Of a stretch of DNA of 64,000 bases, positions 26,469 through 34,989 are shown piece by piece. The notes under the pieces are model-generated. The model ran no database searches. It worked only from the letters and a program-made list of their open reading frames with translations, and had not been told where the DNA came from. Source of the stretch: an uncultured Tateyamaria sp. (lineage in GTDB: Bacteria; Pseudomonadota; Alphaproteobacteria; Rhodobacterales; Rhodobacteraceae); NCBI RefSeq assembly GCF_947494755.1, contig NZ_CANLVZ010000013.1:62001-126000 (forward strand), read 5' to 3'. The position numbers were made by a program, and so were the translations under genes. The stretch's first letter is position 1. Each line of letters begins with the position of its first letter.

Positions 26469-26855
26469 ATGAGATCCCTGAACCCGACCCGTATTGCCCC
26501 GCCCTTTGCCCGCTATTCCCATGGGATCGAGCTGCCGCAGGGCGCGCGCATTGTGCGCACGTCAGGCCAGTTAGGGCTGGGCGATGGCGTAGTCCCTGAC
26601 GGGGCCGAGGCACAGGCACGGATTTGTTTCGACAATATCGCCGCCATTCTGACCGAGGCCGGCATGGGCGCGGGGGATGTGTTTCACATCAGCGCCTTTG
26701 TGACAGATCGCGCGCATATGGCCGGGTACATGGCCGCACGGGACGCATTTTTGGCGGACCGTGATGTGTTGCCCACATCGACATTGATGATTGTGTCGGG
26801 CTTCACCCGTCCGGACTTCGTGGTCGAGATCGAAGTATGGGCCGCCGCTCCCTAG
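26469..26855 (+). CDS. RidA family protein (enamine/imine deaminase-like)
   Basis: A 128-residue YjgF/RidA-fold protein that spans the whole family length. Segments VRTSGQLGLGDGVV, ARICFDNIAAILTEAGMG and PTSTLMIVSGFTRPDFVVEIEVWA are canonical; the arginine that binds the substrate carboxylate in RidA is probably the R of FTRPDFVVEIE. RidA proteins hydrolyse reactive enamines and imines. It is divergent from the amidotransferase-creatininase-deaminase operon (115-bp gap), so it may detoxify an intermediate of that pathway. Confidence 0.85.
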   Translation: MRSLNPTRIAPPFARYSHGIELPQGARIVRTSGQLGLGDGVVPDGAEAQARICFDNIAAILTEAGMGAGDVFHISAFVTDRAHMAGYMAARDAFLADRDVLPTSTLMIVSGFTRPDFVVEIEVWAAAP

Positions 26856-27061
26856 CTGTGATCGCGCCGGATCAGCTTGCGCAGGGTCCATATCAAGGTG
26901 CCGCCGAAAAAGGCGGTGCCGAGGCCGATGGCTTCCCACCCGCCGGGGCCTGTGGGCAAACCCCGAAACGCCAGCGCAGCCCCCACCAGCGCCAGCCCGA
27001 CCAGTGAAAAGCCAAGCCGGAATTTGAGATCGTTGCGGGTGGGGCCGTATTTGTTGGTCAT
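26852..27061 (-). CDS. Small membrane protein
   Basis: A 69-residue protein with two hydrophobic segments (about 14-33 and 41-58), a charged N-terminus and the basic tail LRKLIRRDHS. I do not recognise a named family. The ATG at 27061 is chosen because the first 12 residues of the longer frame look non-native. Its stop shares the palindrome CTAG with the stop of the RidA gene. Confidence 0.6.
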   Translation of the reverse strand: MTNKYGPTRNDLKFRLGFSLVGLALVGAALAFRGLPTGPGGWEAIGLGTAFFGGTLIWTLRKLIRRDHS

Positions 27062-27133
27062 GGCGTGGAGTTTGGTGGATGTTTGACGCGGGGCCAAGCC
27101 CCCGGATTTTTTGCTCGGGACGCTCGATTATGA

Positions 27134-28390
27134 TTATGTCGTGAAGGGGTCGTCCAGCGCAGGCAGGATGGTGCCTGTGCAGGGACCGAAACCAATCCGG
27201 TAACCATCGCCTCGCGCTTCGCCGGTCATCGTAACGGTGTCGCCGTCCTCGAGAAACGTACGGGTTTCGCCGGTCGCAAGCGTCAGCGGTTCTTTCCCAC
27301 CCCAACTGAGTTCCAGCAGGCTGCCCCGCTCAGGCTTTGTCGTCCCGGAAATGGTGCCCGACCCCAACAGGTCGCCCGCGTTCATCGGGCAGCCGGACGT
27401 GGCGTGATGGGCGAGTTGCTGTGCTGCGGAATAATACATTTCGCGGTAGTTGGTCTGCGTGATCGTGCTGGCAGGCTGCCCTAGGGGCGCGAGCGTCACG
27501 GTGAGGTTGATGTCATAGAGCATCGGCCCTGTGTCCTTCAGATGCGCTAGCAAGGGCACGTCGCGAGGTGGCGTGTCGACCCGGAATGGCTCAAGCGCGG
27601 CCTTGGTGACGATCCAAGGGCTGATCGAGGTGGCGGTGGCCTTGGCTTGAAACGGGCCAAGCGGTTGGTATTCCCACGCCTGAATGTCGCGCGCGGACCA
27701 GTCGTTCAACAGGACATAGCCAAAGATCGCTGCATCCGCCGCGTCGACTGACAAAGGTCCCTCGGACGAGGTGCCGACAATGGCCCCCATCTCAAGTTCC
27801 ATATCGAAGCGCCGAGAGGGCAGGAAGGCAGGCGCATCGTGATCGGGGGACTTCAACTGCCCCCAAGGGCGGCGCACATCCGTACCCGACACCACCACAG
27901 ACGATGCGCGCCCATTGTATCCGATGGGCATGTGCAGCCAATTGGGCGGCAGTGCGTTTTCGGGACCACGGAACATCGTGCCTACATTCGTGGCGCGGTG
28001 ACGGCCTGCATAGAAGTCGGTGTATTCCGAAACGACAAAGGGCATGTGCAGGGTCGCATCAGTCATGGGTGTCAGCAGCGGTTCAAGTTGAGCGCGCGCA
28101 TCTGACCCCTCGGCGAGCAAGGCCATCAACCGATTGCGCAGCGCGGTCCAGACGGCGGGGCCTTGCTCCATCAGGTCGTTCCAATAGGGGGCTTGAAACA
28201 GCGGATCATCCGTGAGGGCGACAAGCCCTTGCGCCTCTGCTTCGGCCATATCGAGGATCATATCGCCGATCGCGACCCCGCATCGTGCCTCAAGCGTCGT
28301 GGTTGAAAACACGCCATAGGGCAGGTTGTTCAGGGGAAAATCGATGTCGGCGCTGTTGGCGCTGGCCACCCAGCTGTTCAAACGCGTCAT
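27134..28390 (-). CDS. fahA: Fumarylacetoacetase
   Basis: A 418-residue two-domain enzyme. An SH3-like N-terminal domain starts with SANSADIDFPLNNLPYGVF. The catalytic domain contains DFYAGRHRATNVGTMFRG (Asp and His for calcium and catalysis), ELEMGAIVG, LLNDWSARDIQAWEYQPLGPF and GDLLGSGTISG. It splits fumarylacetoacetate into fumarate and acetoacetate at the end of tyrosine/homogentisate breakdown. The ATG at 28390 matches the family start. The divergent MarR gene is its probable regulator; other homogentisate genes are not in the window. Confidence 0.93.
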   Translation of the reverse strand: MTRLNSWVASANSADIDFPLNNLPYGVFSTTTLEARCGVAIGDMILDMAEAEAQGLVALTDDPLFQAPYWNDLMEQGPAVWTALRNRLMALLAEGSDARAQLEPLLTPMTDATLHMPFVVSEYTDFYAGRHRATNVGTMFRGPENALPPNWLHMPIGYNGRASSVVVSGTDVRRPWGQLKSPDHDAPAFLPSRRFDMELEMGAIVGTSSEGPLSVDAADAAIFGYVLLNDWSARDIQAWEYQPLGPFQAKATATSISPWIVTKAALEPFRVDTPPRDVPLLAHLKDTGPMLYDINLTVTLAPLGQPASTITQTNYREMYYSAAQQLAHHATSGCPMNAGDLLGSGTISGTTKPERGSLLELSWGGKEPLTLATGETRTFLEDGDTVTMTGEARGDGYRIGFGPCTGTILPALDDPFTT

Positions 28391-28442
28391 GGGGGGTGTG
28401 GTCTTTCTATGAAGGGGCACGTCCTGCCCGGTCTGCCGTGAA

Positions 28443-28457
28443 ATATCTTTTCGATAT
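28443..28457. promoter_or_regulatory. Inverted repeat between fahA and the MarR gene
   Basis: ATATC-TTTTC-GATAT (5-bp arms, 5-nt spacer) lies 53 bp upstream of the fahA start in the 205-bp divergent gap. Size and position suit a MarR-type operator. The rest of the gap (28458-28595) shows no stronger signal. Confidence 0.35.
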
Positions 28458-28595
28458 CGGACGGGTAGTCAATGTCGTCGTCCTGCATCGGGCCTTGCAT
28501 TGTGGCAAAGCGCGCGTGGTTTGGCGCGTCGCGTACGCCCTTGCGCAGATGGTCGCAGATGTAATAGTTGTCTTTGTAACCAATAGGCGGTGCGG

Positions 28596-29039
28596 ATGAT
28601 GCGTGACGATCCCGATTTTGATGTGGAGGACTTTCTGCCCTACCTTCTGAACCAGGCGGCCGAAGCGTCAAGCCTTGAATTCCAGCGTGTTTACAATGAC
28701 CGCTACGGGATGTTGCGCAACGAATGGCGCGTGCTGTTCCACCTTGGGATTTACGGACGGATGACCGCGAGCGACATCGGCGCACGCGCGCAGATGCACA
28801 AGACCAAGATCAGCCGCGCGGTGCAGCGTTTGGCCGAGCGGCGCTATCTGATACGCCAGCGGGATGAGACCGATCGCCGGGTGGAGCACCTTGAACTCAC
28901 GCCAACGGGGCAGAAAGTCTATGCCGACTTGCGCAATGTTGCCCGCGACTACAATGACGCCCTTGTGGAAGGGTTGGCTGATGCCGATGTGGCGCGGTTG
29001 CGATCCGTCTTGCGCGCCTTGGCCAAAAGACGCGGCTAG
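28596..29039 (+). CDS. MarR family regulator divergent from fahA
   Basis: A 147-residue winged-helix regulator. The helix-turn-helix is at about residues 55-85 (MTASDIGARAQMHKTKISRAVQRL) and the wing is QRDETDRRVEHLELT. Given its partner gene it is likely the repressor of the homogentisate branch (HmgR-type), which is an inference from position. Starts at 28590 (GTG), 28596 and 28599 (ATG) are all possible; none has a strong Shine-Dalgarno, so the first ATG is used. Confidence 0.8.
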   Translation: MMRDDPDFDVEDFLPYLLNQAAEASSLEFQRVYNDRYGMLRNEWRVLFHLGIYGRMTASDIGARAQMHKTKISRAVQRLAERRYLIRQRDETDRRVEHLELTPTGQKVYADLRNVARDYNDALVEGLADADVARLRSVLRALAKRRG

Positions 29040-29119
29040 GCGCGTGATCCAGAGATTGTGATTTGCGCCTGCACAGGTGTGGCCCTCAGGGTGTGCTTGC
29101 ATGAACAAAGGATGGTGTG

Positions 29120-29950
29120 ATGCGCTTCGTTTTGGCAGCTTTTTCGATGGTTTTGGCGTGCGCAGCCGTGCCCGCCCTTGCGCAATCACACCCATGTGGT
29201 GACGCCGAAACACCCTGCGAGACGGCGATGGGGACATACCACATGGCCGAGCCGACCGTGGCCCCCAAAGGCGTCGTCATCCACCTGCATGGGGGCGGCG
29301 GGCGGGGGCGTGGCTTGCTGAATTCCGGTCTGGGACGCGGCGCGGTCGAGCGTGGCTATGTGTTTGTCGCCCCCAACGGCTTTCACCCCGGCAATCGGTG
29401 GGAGCGGGACTGGTCGGTGCGCGCCAAGGGCACGTCCCACCCGCGCAGCGACGCAGATTTTCTGCGTGAAGTGATGGCTGAGGTGACGGCCAAGACGGGT
29501 ACCGAAGGTCTGCCGGTGTTGCTGGCCGGGTTCTCGCGGGGTGGATCAATGGTCTGGGATATGGCCTGCAACGATCCGGACTTCGCCACCGCCTATGCGC
29601 CGCTTGCCGGGGCGTTCTGGGACGACCTGCCAGACAGCTGCGCCGCGCCTGTGCGCCTTTTCCATACCCATGGCTGGAATGACCGAACCGTCCCGCTTGA
29701 GGGGCGGTCATTTGGCGGAGGTGCGGTGGTGCAGGGGGATGTGTGGGCATCGCTCAAGATCATCCGGGCCACGAACGGATGCGATACGCGCCAGCCCGAG
29801 CGCAGCAGTTATGAGGACGATCTGTGGCTGCGGCACTGGACGGACTGCGCCGCAGGGGAAATCCAGTTGATGCTGCACAAGGGCGGCCATGGCGCGCCTA
29901 AAGGGTGGTCCGGGCGAATGCTCGATTGGTTCGAGGCGGGTGGTGCCTAA
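29120..29950 (+). CDS. Secreted alpha/beta hydrolase (PHB depolymerase/LpqC-like esterase)
   Basis: 276 residues with a Sec signal peptide (cleavage after ALA, about residue 21). The mature esterase has LHGGGGRGRGL as oxyanion loop, GFSRGGSMVWD as nucleophile elbow, a GWNDRTVPLEG aspartate region and the catalytic His in GGHGAPKGW. It resembles the poly(3-hydroxybutyrate) depolymerase/feruloyl-esterase group. Six cysteines in the mature part suggest disulfides in the periplasm or outside. The ATG at 29120 is preferred to a GTG one codon earlier. Its stop overlaps the convergent mipZ stop. Confidence 0.78.
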   Translation: MRFVLAAFSMVLACAAVPALAQSHPCGDAETPCETAMGTYHMAEPTVAPKGVVIHLHGGGGRGRGLLNSGLGRGAVERGYVFVAPNGFHPGNRWERDWSVRAKGTSHPRSDADFLREVMAEVTAKTGTEGLPVLLAGFSRGGSMVWDMACNDPDFATAYAPLAGAFWDDLPDSCAAPVRLFHTHGWNDRTVPLEGRSFGGGAVVQGDVWASLKIIRATNGCDTRQPERSSYEDDLWLRHWTDCAAGEIQLMLHKGGHGAPKGWSGRMLDWFEAGGA

Positions 29951-30756
29951 ACGTCGACCTCGACCCCGGGCAGGTTCAGCGATTTCAGCAATTCGCGCAA
30001 TTCCTGACGTGCGGCCACGTTCGATATGTTGAGTTGCTTGACCCCGATATCCTTGAGATCCAGCAGGGTCAGCCCGCGCGGGAACAACTCGCGGAAAATC
30101 ACCCGCTCGGAAAAGCCGGGGGCGATGCGAAAGCCGATGCGTTTGGACAGCATCTTGATCGCCTTTTCCATCTTTTCCTTGTTGACCATGCGTTGTGCGC
30201 CCATGCGGTTGCGCACCACGATCCAGTCGATGGGTTTGAGGCCCGCCTGAGCCCGCAACTGGCGCGCATTCCATACCATTTCAGAATAGACGGACGGCCC
30301 AAGGATCTTTTCCCCGGTCGAGTCGATCCGCGCGAGCAGGTCAAAGTCGATGAAGCTGTCGTTGAGCGGCGTGATCAACGTGTCGGCCAGCGAATGGGCC
30401 ACTTGGCTAAGGCGCGTATGCGAGCCGGGGCAGTCGATCAGGATGAAGTCGCTGTCCGGCTCAAGCGTGGCCACGGCTGCCGACAGGCGATGATCATAGA
30501 TATTCTCGCCGGGTTTCAGTGCGGAGGCGTCAATTTCAGGCAGGTCGTGCACATCTGGCGAGGGGAGGTCGAGGTCGGATGCCTTGATGAAGGATACACG
30601 GTTTTCGACATATCGGCCAAAGGTGCGCTGGCGTAAATCCAGATCGAGTGCGCTGACTTTGTGGCCCATGCGGGACAGTGCTGTGCCCACATGCATCGAC
30701 ACCGTCGATTTGCCTGCGCCGCCCTTTTCGTTGCCGACGACGATGATATGCGCCAT
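29947..30756 (-). CDS. mipZ: Division-plane positioning ATPase MipZ
   Basis: A 269-residue ParA/MinD-type ATPase. The deviant Walker A motif KGGAGKST is at residues 11-18, DLDLRQRT forms switch I and FILIDCPGSHTRLS the Walker B/switch II region. The FGRYVENR stretch and the C-terminal VAARQELRELL are MipZ features. MipZ rides on ParB near the origins, forms bipolar gradients and keeps FtsZ at mid-cell in alphaproteobacteria. The gene is monocistronic and divergent from edd. Confidence 0.92.
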   Translation of the reverse strand: MAHIIVVGNEKGGAGKSTVSMHVGTALSRMGHKVSALDLDLRQRTFGRYVENRVSFIKASDLDLPSPDVHDLPEIDASALKPGENIYDHRLSAAVATLEPDSDFILIDCPGSHTRLSQVAHSLADTLITPLNDSFIDFDLLARIDSTGEKILGPSVYSEMVWNARQLRAQAGLKPIDWIVVRNRMGAQRMVNKEKMEKAIKMLSKRIGFRIAPGFSERVIFRELFPRGLTLLDLKDIGVKQLNISNVAARQELRELLKSLNLPGVEVDV

Positions 30757-30902
30757 GCCCGTTCCCCCGGAGCTTGCCCGTGTCCGCTATGCGGATTTTG
30801 CGCCACTATATGTTGTGGTCAGGAGCTTGGAAAGCGGCCTACGCGCTTTTCCTGTTTATCGTGGCACGGTGGGCGCAGGTGGTTTCATGTTACCGCTATC
30901 AG

Positions 30903-30918
30903 TGCTATGGAGATAGCA
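30903..30918. promoter_or_regulatory. Operator-like inverted repeat upstream of edd
   Basis: TGCTAT-GGAG-ATAGCA is a perfect 6-bp-arm inverted repeat that ends 25 bp before the edd ATG. An overlapping GCTATC just upstream (30896-30901) gives a third half-site. It fits a repressor site for the Entner-Doudoroff genes; no regulator gene adjoins. Confidence 0.45.
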
Positions 30919-30943
30919 ATATTTTCAGGCCCGGGAGAGCACA

Positions 30944-32755
30944 ATGCCCCTTAACCCAACAGTCGTCGAAGTTACCGAACGGATCATCAAACGCAGCGCT
31001 CCGACACGGCGGCGTTATCTGGATCGCATGGCCAAGGCCAAATCCGACGGACCGGCGCGCGCGCACCTATCGTGCAGCGGTCAGGCGCATGCCTTTGCCG
31101 CCGCTGGCGAGGATCAGGCGCGCCTTGCCGGGGCCAATACGGGCAACCTTGGGATCGTGACGGCCTATAACGATATGCTGTCCGCCCACCAGCCGTTTGA
31201 GCGGTATCCGACGCTGATCCGCGATGCGATCCGCGCCGATGGCGGCACCGCGCAGGTCGCAGGCGGGGTGCCGGCCATGTGTGATGGCGTGACCCAGGGC
31301 GAGGCGGGCATGGAACTGAGCCTGTTTTCGCGCGATGTGATCGCATTGGCCGCGGGCGTCGCGCTGAGCCACAACACCTTTGATGCGGCCGTGTACCTTG
31401 GAGTCTGCGATAAGATCGTGCCGGGGCTGATCATAGCCGCGCAATCCTTTGGCCATATCCCGTCCGTGTTTCTGCCCGCAGGGCCGATGACCAGTGGCCT
31501 GCCGAACGACGAAAAGGCAAAGGTGCGCCAGCGGTTCGCTGCAGGCGAAGCCACGCGCGAAGAGTTGTTGAAGGCCGAGATGGCCGCCTATCATGGTCCC
31601 GGCACCTGTACATTCTACGGCACCGCCAACACCAATCAGATGCTGATGGAATTCATGGGGCTACACCTGCCGGGTGCCTCGTTCGTGAACCCCAACACCA
31701 ATCTGCGCGATGCGCTGACAATCGAAGGGGCCAAGCGCGCGCTGTCTCTGTCCGCCCTTGGCAATCACTATACCCCGGTTTGCGATGTGCTGGATGAAAA
31801 GGCCTATGTAAACGGGATCATTGGACTGAATGCGACGGGTGGGTCCACCAATCTGCTGATCCACCTGATTGCGATGGCGCGGGCGGGTGGGATCTTGCTC
31901 GACTGGGAAGACTTCAGCGATCTATCGGAGATCACGCCCTTGATCGCGCGGGTCTATCCCAACGGTCTGGCGGATGTGAACCAGTTCCACGCTGCTGGTG
32001 GTCTCGGCTTCATGATCGGGCAGTTGCTCAACGCAGGTCTGCTGCATGACGATACCCGCACGGTGTCGGGTGAGGGGCTCGAAAGCTATACGTACGAACC
32101 CAAGCTGACGGATGCGGGCCTGACGTGGACCCCGGGCACGGGCACATCGCTCAACACCGGTATCCTGCGCCCCGCGACCGAGCCGTTTCAGGAAACCGGT
32201 GGTCTTGCGCGGCTTGTCGGCAAATTGGGCACGGGCGTGATGAAGATTTCGGCCGTCGCGCCCGAGCATCGGATCGTCGAAGCACCTGCGCGGGTGTTCC
32301 ACGATCAGGACGAGGTGAAGGCCGCGTTCAAGGCCGGTGAATTCACCGACGACGTGGTCATTGTGGTCCGGTTCCAGGGACCGAAGGCGAATGGGATGCC
32401 GGAACTGCACAGCCTGACGCCGCTGCTTGGGATTTTGCAGGGGCGTGGGCAGAAGGTGGCACTGGTGACGGATGGGCGGATGTCCGGGGCGTCGGGCAAG
32501 GTGCCCTCGGCCATCCATGTCTGCCCCGAGGCGCTGGATGGTGGCCCGATTGCGCAGGTGCAGGACGGCGATATCATTCGCGTCGATGCTGAGGCAGGTG
32601 CGCTCGAGATCTTGACCGAAGGGGTGCTCGAACGCCCGCACGCGACCGCCGATCTGTCGGACAATCACTGGGGGGTGGGGCGCGACATGTTCACGGCCTT
32701 CCGCAACACCGTCGGGTCTGCCAATACTGGTGCAACCGTATTTGGAGAATTTTGA
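30944..32755 (+). CDS. edd: 6-phosphogluconate dehydratase
   Basis: A 603-residue member of the IlvD/Edd family. It has the FeS-cluster cysteines in [12 protein letters not shown] and [10 protein letters not shown], the [11 protein letters not shown] segment, [16 protein letters not shown], and the late [26 protein letters not shown] signature. It dehydrates 6-phosphogluconate to KDPG. The ATG at 30944 follows GGGAGAG. It is followed after 2 bp by eda, giving the complete Entner-Doudoroff pair. Confidence 0.96.
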   Translation: MPLNPTVVEVTERIIKRSAPTRRRYLDRMAKAKSDGPARAHLSCSGQAHAFAAAGEDQARLAGANTGNLGIVTAYNDMLSAHQPFERYPTLIRDAIRADGGTAQVAGGVPAMCDGVTQGEAGMELSLFSRDVIALAAGVALSHNTFDAAVYLGVCDKIVPGLIIAAQSFGHIPSVFLPAGPMTSGLPNDEKAKVRQRFAAGEATREELLKAEMAAYHGPGTCTFYGTANTNQMLMEFMGLHLPGASFVNPNTNLRDALTIEGAKRALSLSALGNHYTPVCDVLDEKAYVNGIIGLNATGGSTNLLIHLIAMARAGGILLDWEDFSDLSEITPLIARVYPNGLADVNQFHAAGGLGFMIGQLLNAGLLHDDTRTVSGEGLESYTYEPKLTDAGLTWTPGTGTSLNTGILRPATEPFQETGGLARLVGKLGTGVMKISAVAPEHRIVEAPARVFHDQDEVKAAFKAGEFTDDVVIVVRFQGPKANGMPELHSLTPLLGILQGRGQKVALVTDGRMSGASGKVPSAIHVCPEALDGGPIAQVQDGDIIRVDAEAGALEILTEGVLERPHATADLSDNHWGVGRDMFTAFRNTVGSANTGATVFGEF

Positions 32756-32757
32756 GA

Positions 32758-33402
32758 ATGATCACTGCCAAAGCTGCCGCTGTCCGCGCCAAGGAAATCT
32801 GTGCGCTCGCCCCTATCGTGCCCGTGCTGGTGGTCGAGGATGTGGCGCACGCGCGCCCCTTGGCCGAGGCGCTGGTGTCGGGCGGTTTGCCCGCGCTGGA
32901 GGTCACGTTGCGCACCCCCGCAGCCCTTGAGGTGATCGCGGCCATGGCTGACGTCGAAGGCGGGGTCGTGGGGGCGGGCACGCTGGTGACCCCCGAAGAT
33001 GTGCGCGCCGCCAAAGAGGCGGGTGCGCAGTTTGGCGTGTCGCCCGGTGCAACGGATGCGTTGATCGCGGCTTGCGAGGCCGAAGGGCTGCCGCTGTTGC
33101 CCGGGGCCGCAACCGCGTCCGAGGCGATGGCGCTTTATGAGCGCGGCTACGACATGCTGAAATTCTTCCCGGCCGAAGCCTCCGGCGGCGCCCCTGCGCT
33201 GAAAGCCATCGGTGCGCCACTGCCCCAGATTTCGTTCTGCCCGACGGGCGGGGTCAGCCCCTCAAACGCAGTGACTTATCTGAGCCTGCCCAACGTGGTT
33301 TGCGCAGGTGGCAGTTGGGTTGCACCCAAGGACAAAGTGGTTGCAGGCGACTGGGCGGGCATTGAGGCGCTGGCCCGCGATGCCGCCGCACTGCCGCGCT
33401 GA
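32758..33402 (+). CDS. eda: KDPG/KHG aldolase
   Basis: A 214-residue class I aldolase. It shows IVPVLVVEDVAHA, ALEVTLRTPAALEVI with the catalytic Glu, VGAGTLVTPED, and the Schiff-base lysine in MLKFFPAEASGG; SFCPTGGVSPSNA closes the barrel. It cleaves KDPG into pyruvate and glyceraldehyde 3-phosphate. The ATG at 32758 is used in preference to a TTG two codons earlier, with GGAG at 32744-32747. Confidence 0.95.
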   Translation: MITAKAAAVRAKEICALAPIVPVLVVEDVAHARPLAEALVSGGLPALEVTLRTPAALEVIAAMADVEGGVVGAGTLVTPEDVRAAKEAGAQFGVSPGATDALIAACEAEGLPLLPGAATASEAMALYERGYDMLKFFPAEASGGAPALKAIGAPLPQISFCPTGGVSPSNAVTYLSLPNVVCAGGSWVAPKDKVVAGDWAGIEALARDAAALPR

Positions 33403-33437
33403 TCCAAAGGTGTGCCTGCGGCACACGCGATATTTTA

Positions 33438-33489
33438 GGGGCTCTGCCCCAGCCTTCGGCTTCCCCGAGGTATTTTGGGCGAAAGGAAG
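33438..33489 (+). repeat. Rhodobacterales palindromic intergenic repeat, copy 1
   Basis: Two consecutive hairpins, GGGGC-TCT-GCCCC (33438-33450) and AGCC-TTC-GGCT (33451-33461), are followed by TCCCCGAGGTATTTTGGG and a GAAAGGAAG tail. The same order (two hairpins, CCCCG.GGTATTT, a purine-rich tail) is found on the other strand at 51499-51556. A smaller hairpin, TGTGCC-TGC-GGCACA, lies at 33411-33425. I recognise this layout from Rhodobacteraceae intergenic regions. Confidence 0.7.
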
Positions 33490-33544
33490 TAAGGCTTGGG
33501 CGGCGTTCGGGGGCGGCACGCGCCATTCGTGATGTCCCAACGAA

Positions 33545-33573
33545 AAAGGCCGCTCTGGTGTAGAGCGGCCTTT
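33545..33573. terminator. Bidirectional terminator between eda and rpmE
   Basis: AAAGGCCGCTCT (33545-33556) and AGAGCGGCCTTT (33562-33573) form a perfect 12-bp stem with a 5-nt loop. T-rich tracts follow on both strands, so it can end both the edd-eda and the rplS-rpmE transcripts. Confidence 0.9.
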
Positions 33574-33595
33574 GATTTTTGCGCGGTGCCGGGGT

Positions 33596-33817
33596 TTAGA
33601 ACCCAAGACCTGCGTATTTGTTCTTGAACTTGGACACGCGCCCACCGGTGTCCATCAGGCGCGATGTGCCGCCGGTCCATGCGGGGTGCACGGAGGGGTC
33701 GATGTCGAGCGACAGTTGGTCGCCTTCCTTGCCCCATGTCGATTTCATTTCCACGATCGTGCCGTCTGTCATTTTGACGTTGATGGTGTGGTACTCGGGA
33801 TGCGTATCGGCTTTCAT
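33596..33817 (-). CDS. rpmE: 50S ribosomal protein L31
   Basis: A 73-residue L31 that begins [20 protein letters not shown] and ends in [22 protein letters not shown], the canonical bacterial form. It lacks the CxxC zinc motif, so it is the C-minus type common in alphaproteobacteria. It overlaps the rplS stop by 4 bp and ends at a strong terminator. Confidence 0.96.
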   Translation of the reverse strand: MKADTHPEYHTINVKMTDGTIVEMKSTWGKEGDQLSLDIDPSVHPAWTGGTSRLMDTGGRVSKFKNKYAGLGF

Positions 33818-34200
33818 GCCTTGGCTCCTTCGGACTTGGGTTTGTAGTTGGTGACTTCTGCGATCCGGGCGGATTTGCCGCGACGCGAGCGCAGGTAGTA
33901 GAGCTTGGCGCGACGCACGCGACCGCGGCGGACCACGGTGATGCTGTCGATGTTGGTCGAATAAAGGGGGAAGACACGTTCCACGCCCTCACCAAAGGAA
34001 ATCTTGCGCACAGTGAAGGACCCGGCAATGCCGTGGCCGTTGTTGCGTGCGATGCAGACGCCTTCGTAGTTCTGGACCCGGGTGCGTGTACCCTCGGTCA
34101 CTTTGAAGCCGACGCGGATGGTGTCACCGGCTTTGAAATCGGGGATATCGGCCCCGAGGGCGGCAATTTGCTCCGCCTCGATTTGTGCGATCACGTCCAT
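33814..34200 (-). CDS. rplS: 50S ribosomal protein L19
   Basis: A 128-residue L19 with the diagnostic [58 protein letters not shown] and [21 protein letters not shown] segments, plus a short alphaproteobacterial extension ([11 protein letters not shown]). It lies at the 30S/50S interface. A strong AGGAGA site precedes the ATG. The 251-bp gap upstream (34201-34451) probably holds its promoter and includes a perfect 16-bp palindrome at 34427-34442. Confidence 0.97.
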   Translation of the reverse strand: MDVIAQIEAEQIAALGADIPDFKAGDTIRVGFKVTEGTRTRVQNYEGVCIARNNGHGIAGSFTVRKISFGEGVERVFPLYSTNIDSITVVRRGRVRRAKLYYLRSRRGKSARIAEVTNYKPKSEGAKA

Positions 34201-34451
34201 TGACGATCTCTCCTATATGGCTCGTGGTTTGGTCCACGAAGGTTTGTGTGCGCGCCCCAGAGCTCTCGTGTCTTCATCGGGTCCGCATCCGCGCCCGCCG
34301 GAGATAGGGTCATCATTTCCTTGCTGTTCCTGTCGCGCCGCCTGATCATGCCGAAGAAGGCATTACAGCACAAAAGGTCCGCCCGCAGCGAAAGGCCCCG
34401 AGTCGGAATGGGCGGGGTATAGGAGGGATCGGCGCGCCGATCAAGCAGACT

Positions 34452-34919
34452 TTACCCGAAGTTCAGAAAGTCACCGAAGCTGTAGATCAAGGCGCAAAGG
34501 ATCATTGCCCCGACGATCAGCATCAAGGCCGATGCGATGAATTGCAGCGCCACCGCGCTGACCCCGAGCCCGAGCGCCCAGAGCGCGATATCGCGCCGTT
34601 CGCGCAGCAACAGCGCGGCCGCGCCACAGAGGGCCGCGATGACGCCCAGCACCACGCCGACCAGCCACAGCGTGCGGTCGATTGTCCATGGGACGGGTTC
34701 AGGGCCGGGCTGTTCCATTCCCAGCCAATTGCGCAAGGTCGCCTTGCCCGCCTCGGCGGCGATGTCGCCCAAGGTCACGCCGACCGTGTTTTGGGGTGCG
34801 AAGGGGCCGCCGACAAAGCTGATCACGACGACAAGCAACGCCAGTCCACCCAGCACAAATCCTGCAATGCCCATGCGGGTGCGCGCAGGTTGAGGGATAT
34901 CTGTCGTGTCTGTCGTCAT
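34452..34919 (-). CDS. Membrane protein of unknown function between trmD and rplS
   Basis: A 155-residue protein with four hydrophobic segments (about 17-40, 80-100, 110-128 and 132-150) and a soluble loop between the first two. The charged N-terminus TTDTTDIPQPARTRMG is cytoplasmic-looking. I do not recognise a family. It sits within the rimM-trmD-rplS block on the same strand, 70 bp downstream of trmD. Confidence 0.65.
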   Translation of the reverse strand: MTTDTTDIPQPARTRMGIAGFVLGGLALLVVVISFVGGPFAPQNTVGVTLGDIAAEAGKATLRNWLGMEQPGPEPVPWTIDRTLWLVGVVLGVIAALCGAAALLLRERRDIALWALGLGVSAVALQFIASALMLIVGAMILCALIYSFGDFLNFG

Positions 34920-34989
34920 GAGTCACCTTTGATCTGGTGGCATCGGGATACAGGTCAAATGGGGCGGAACTATGGACGTAGTCTGTGGA

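Noticed and set aside
34427-34442. Perfect 16-bp palindrome GATCGGCGCGCCGATC as an operator
   Set aside because: It has no spacer and a GC-rich composition that is frequent by chance here; it has no matching copy in the window.
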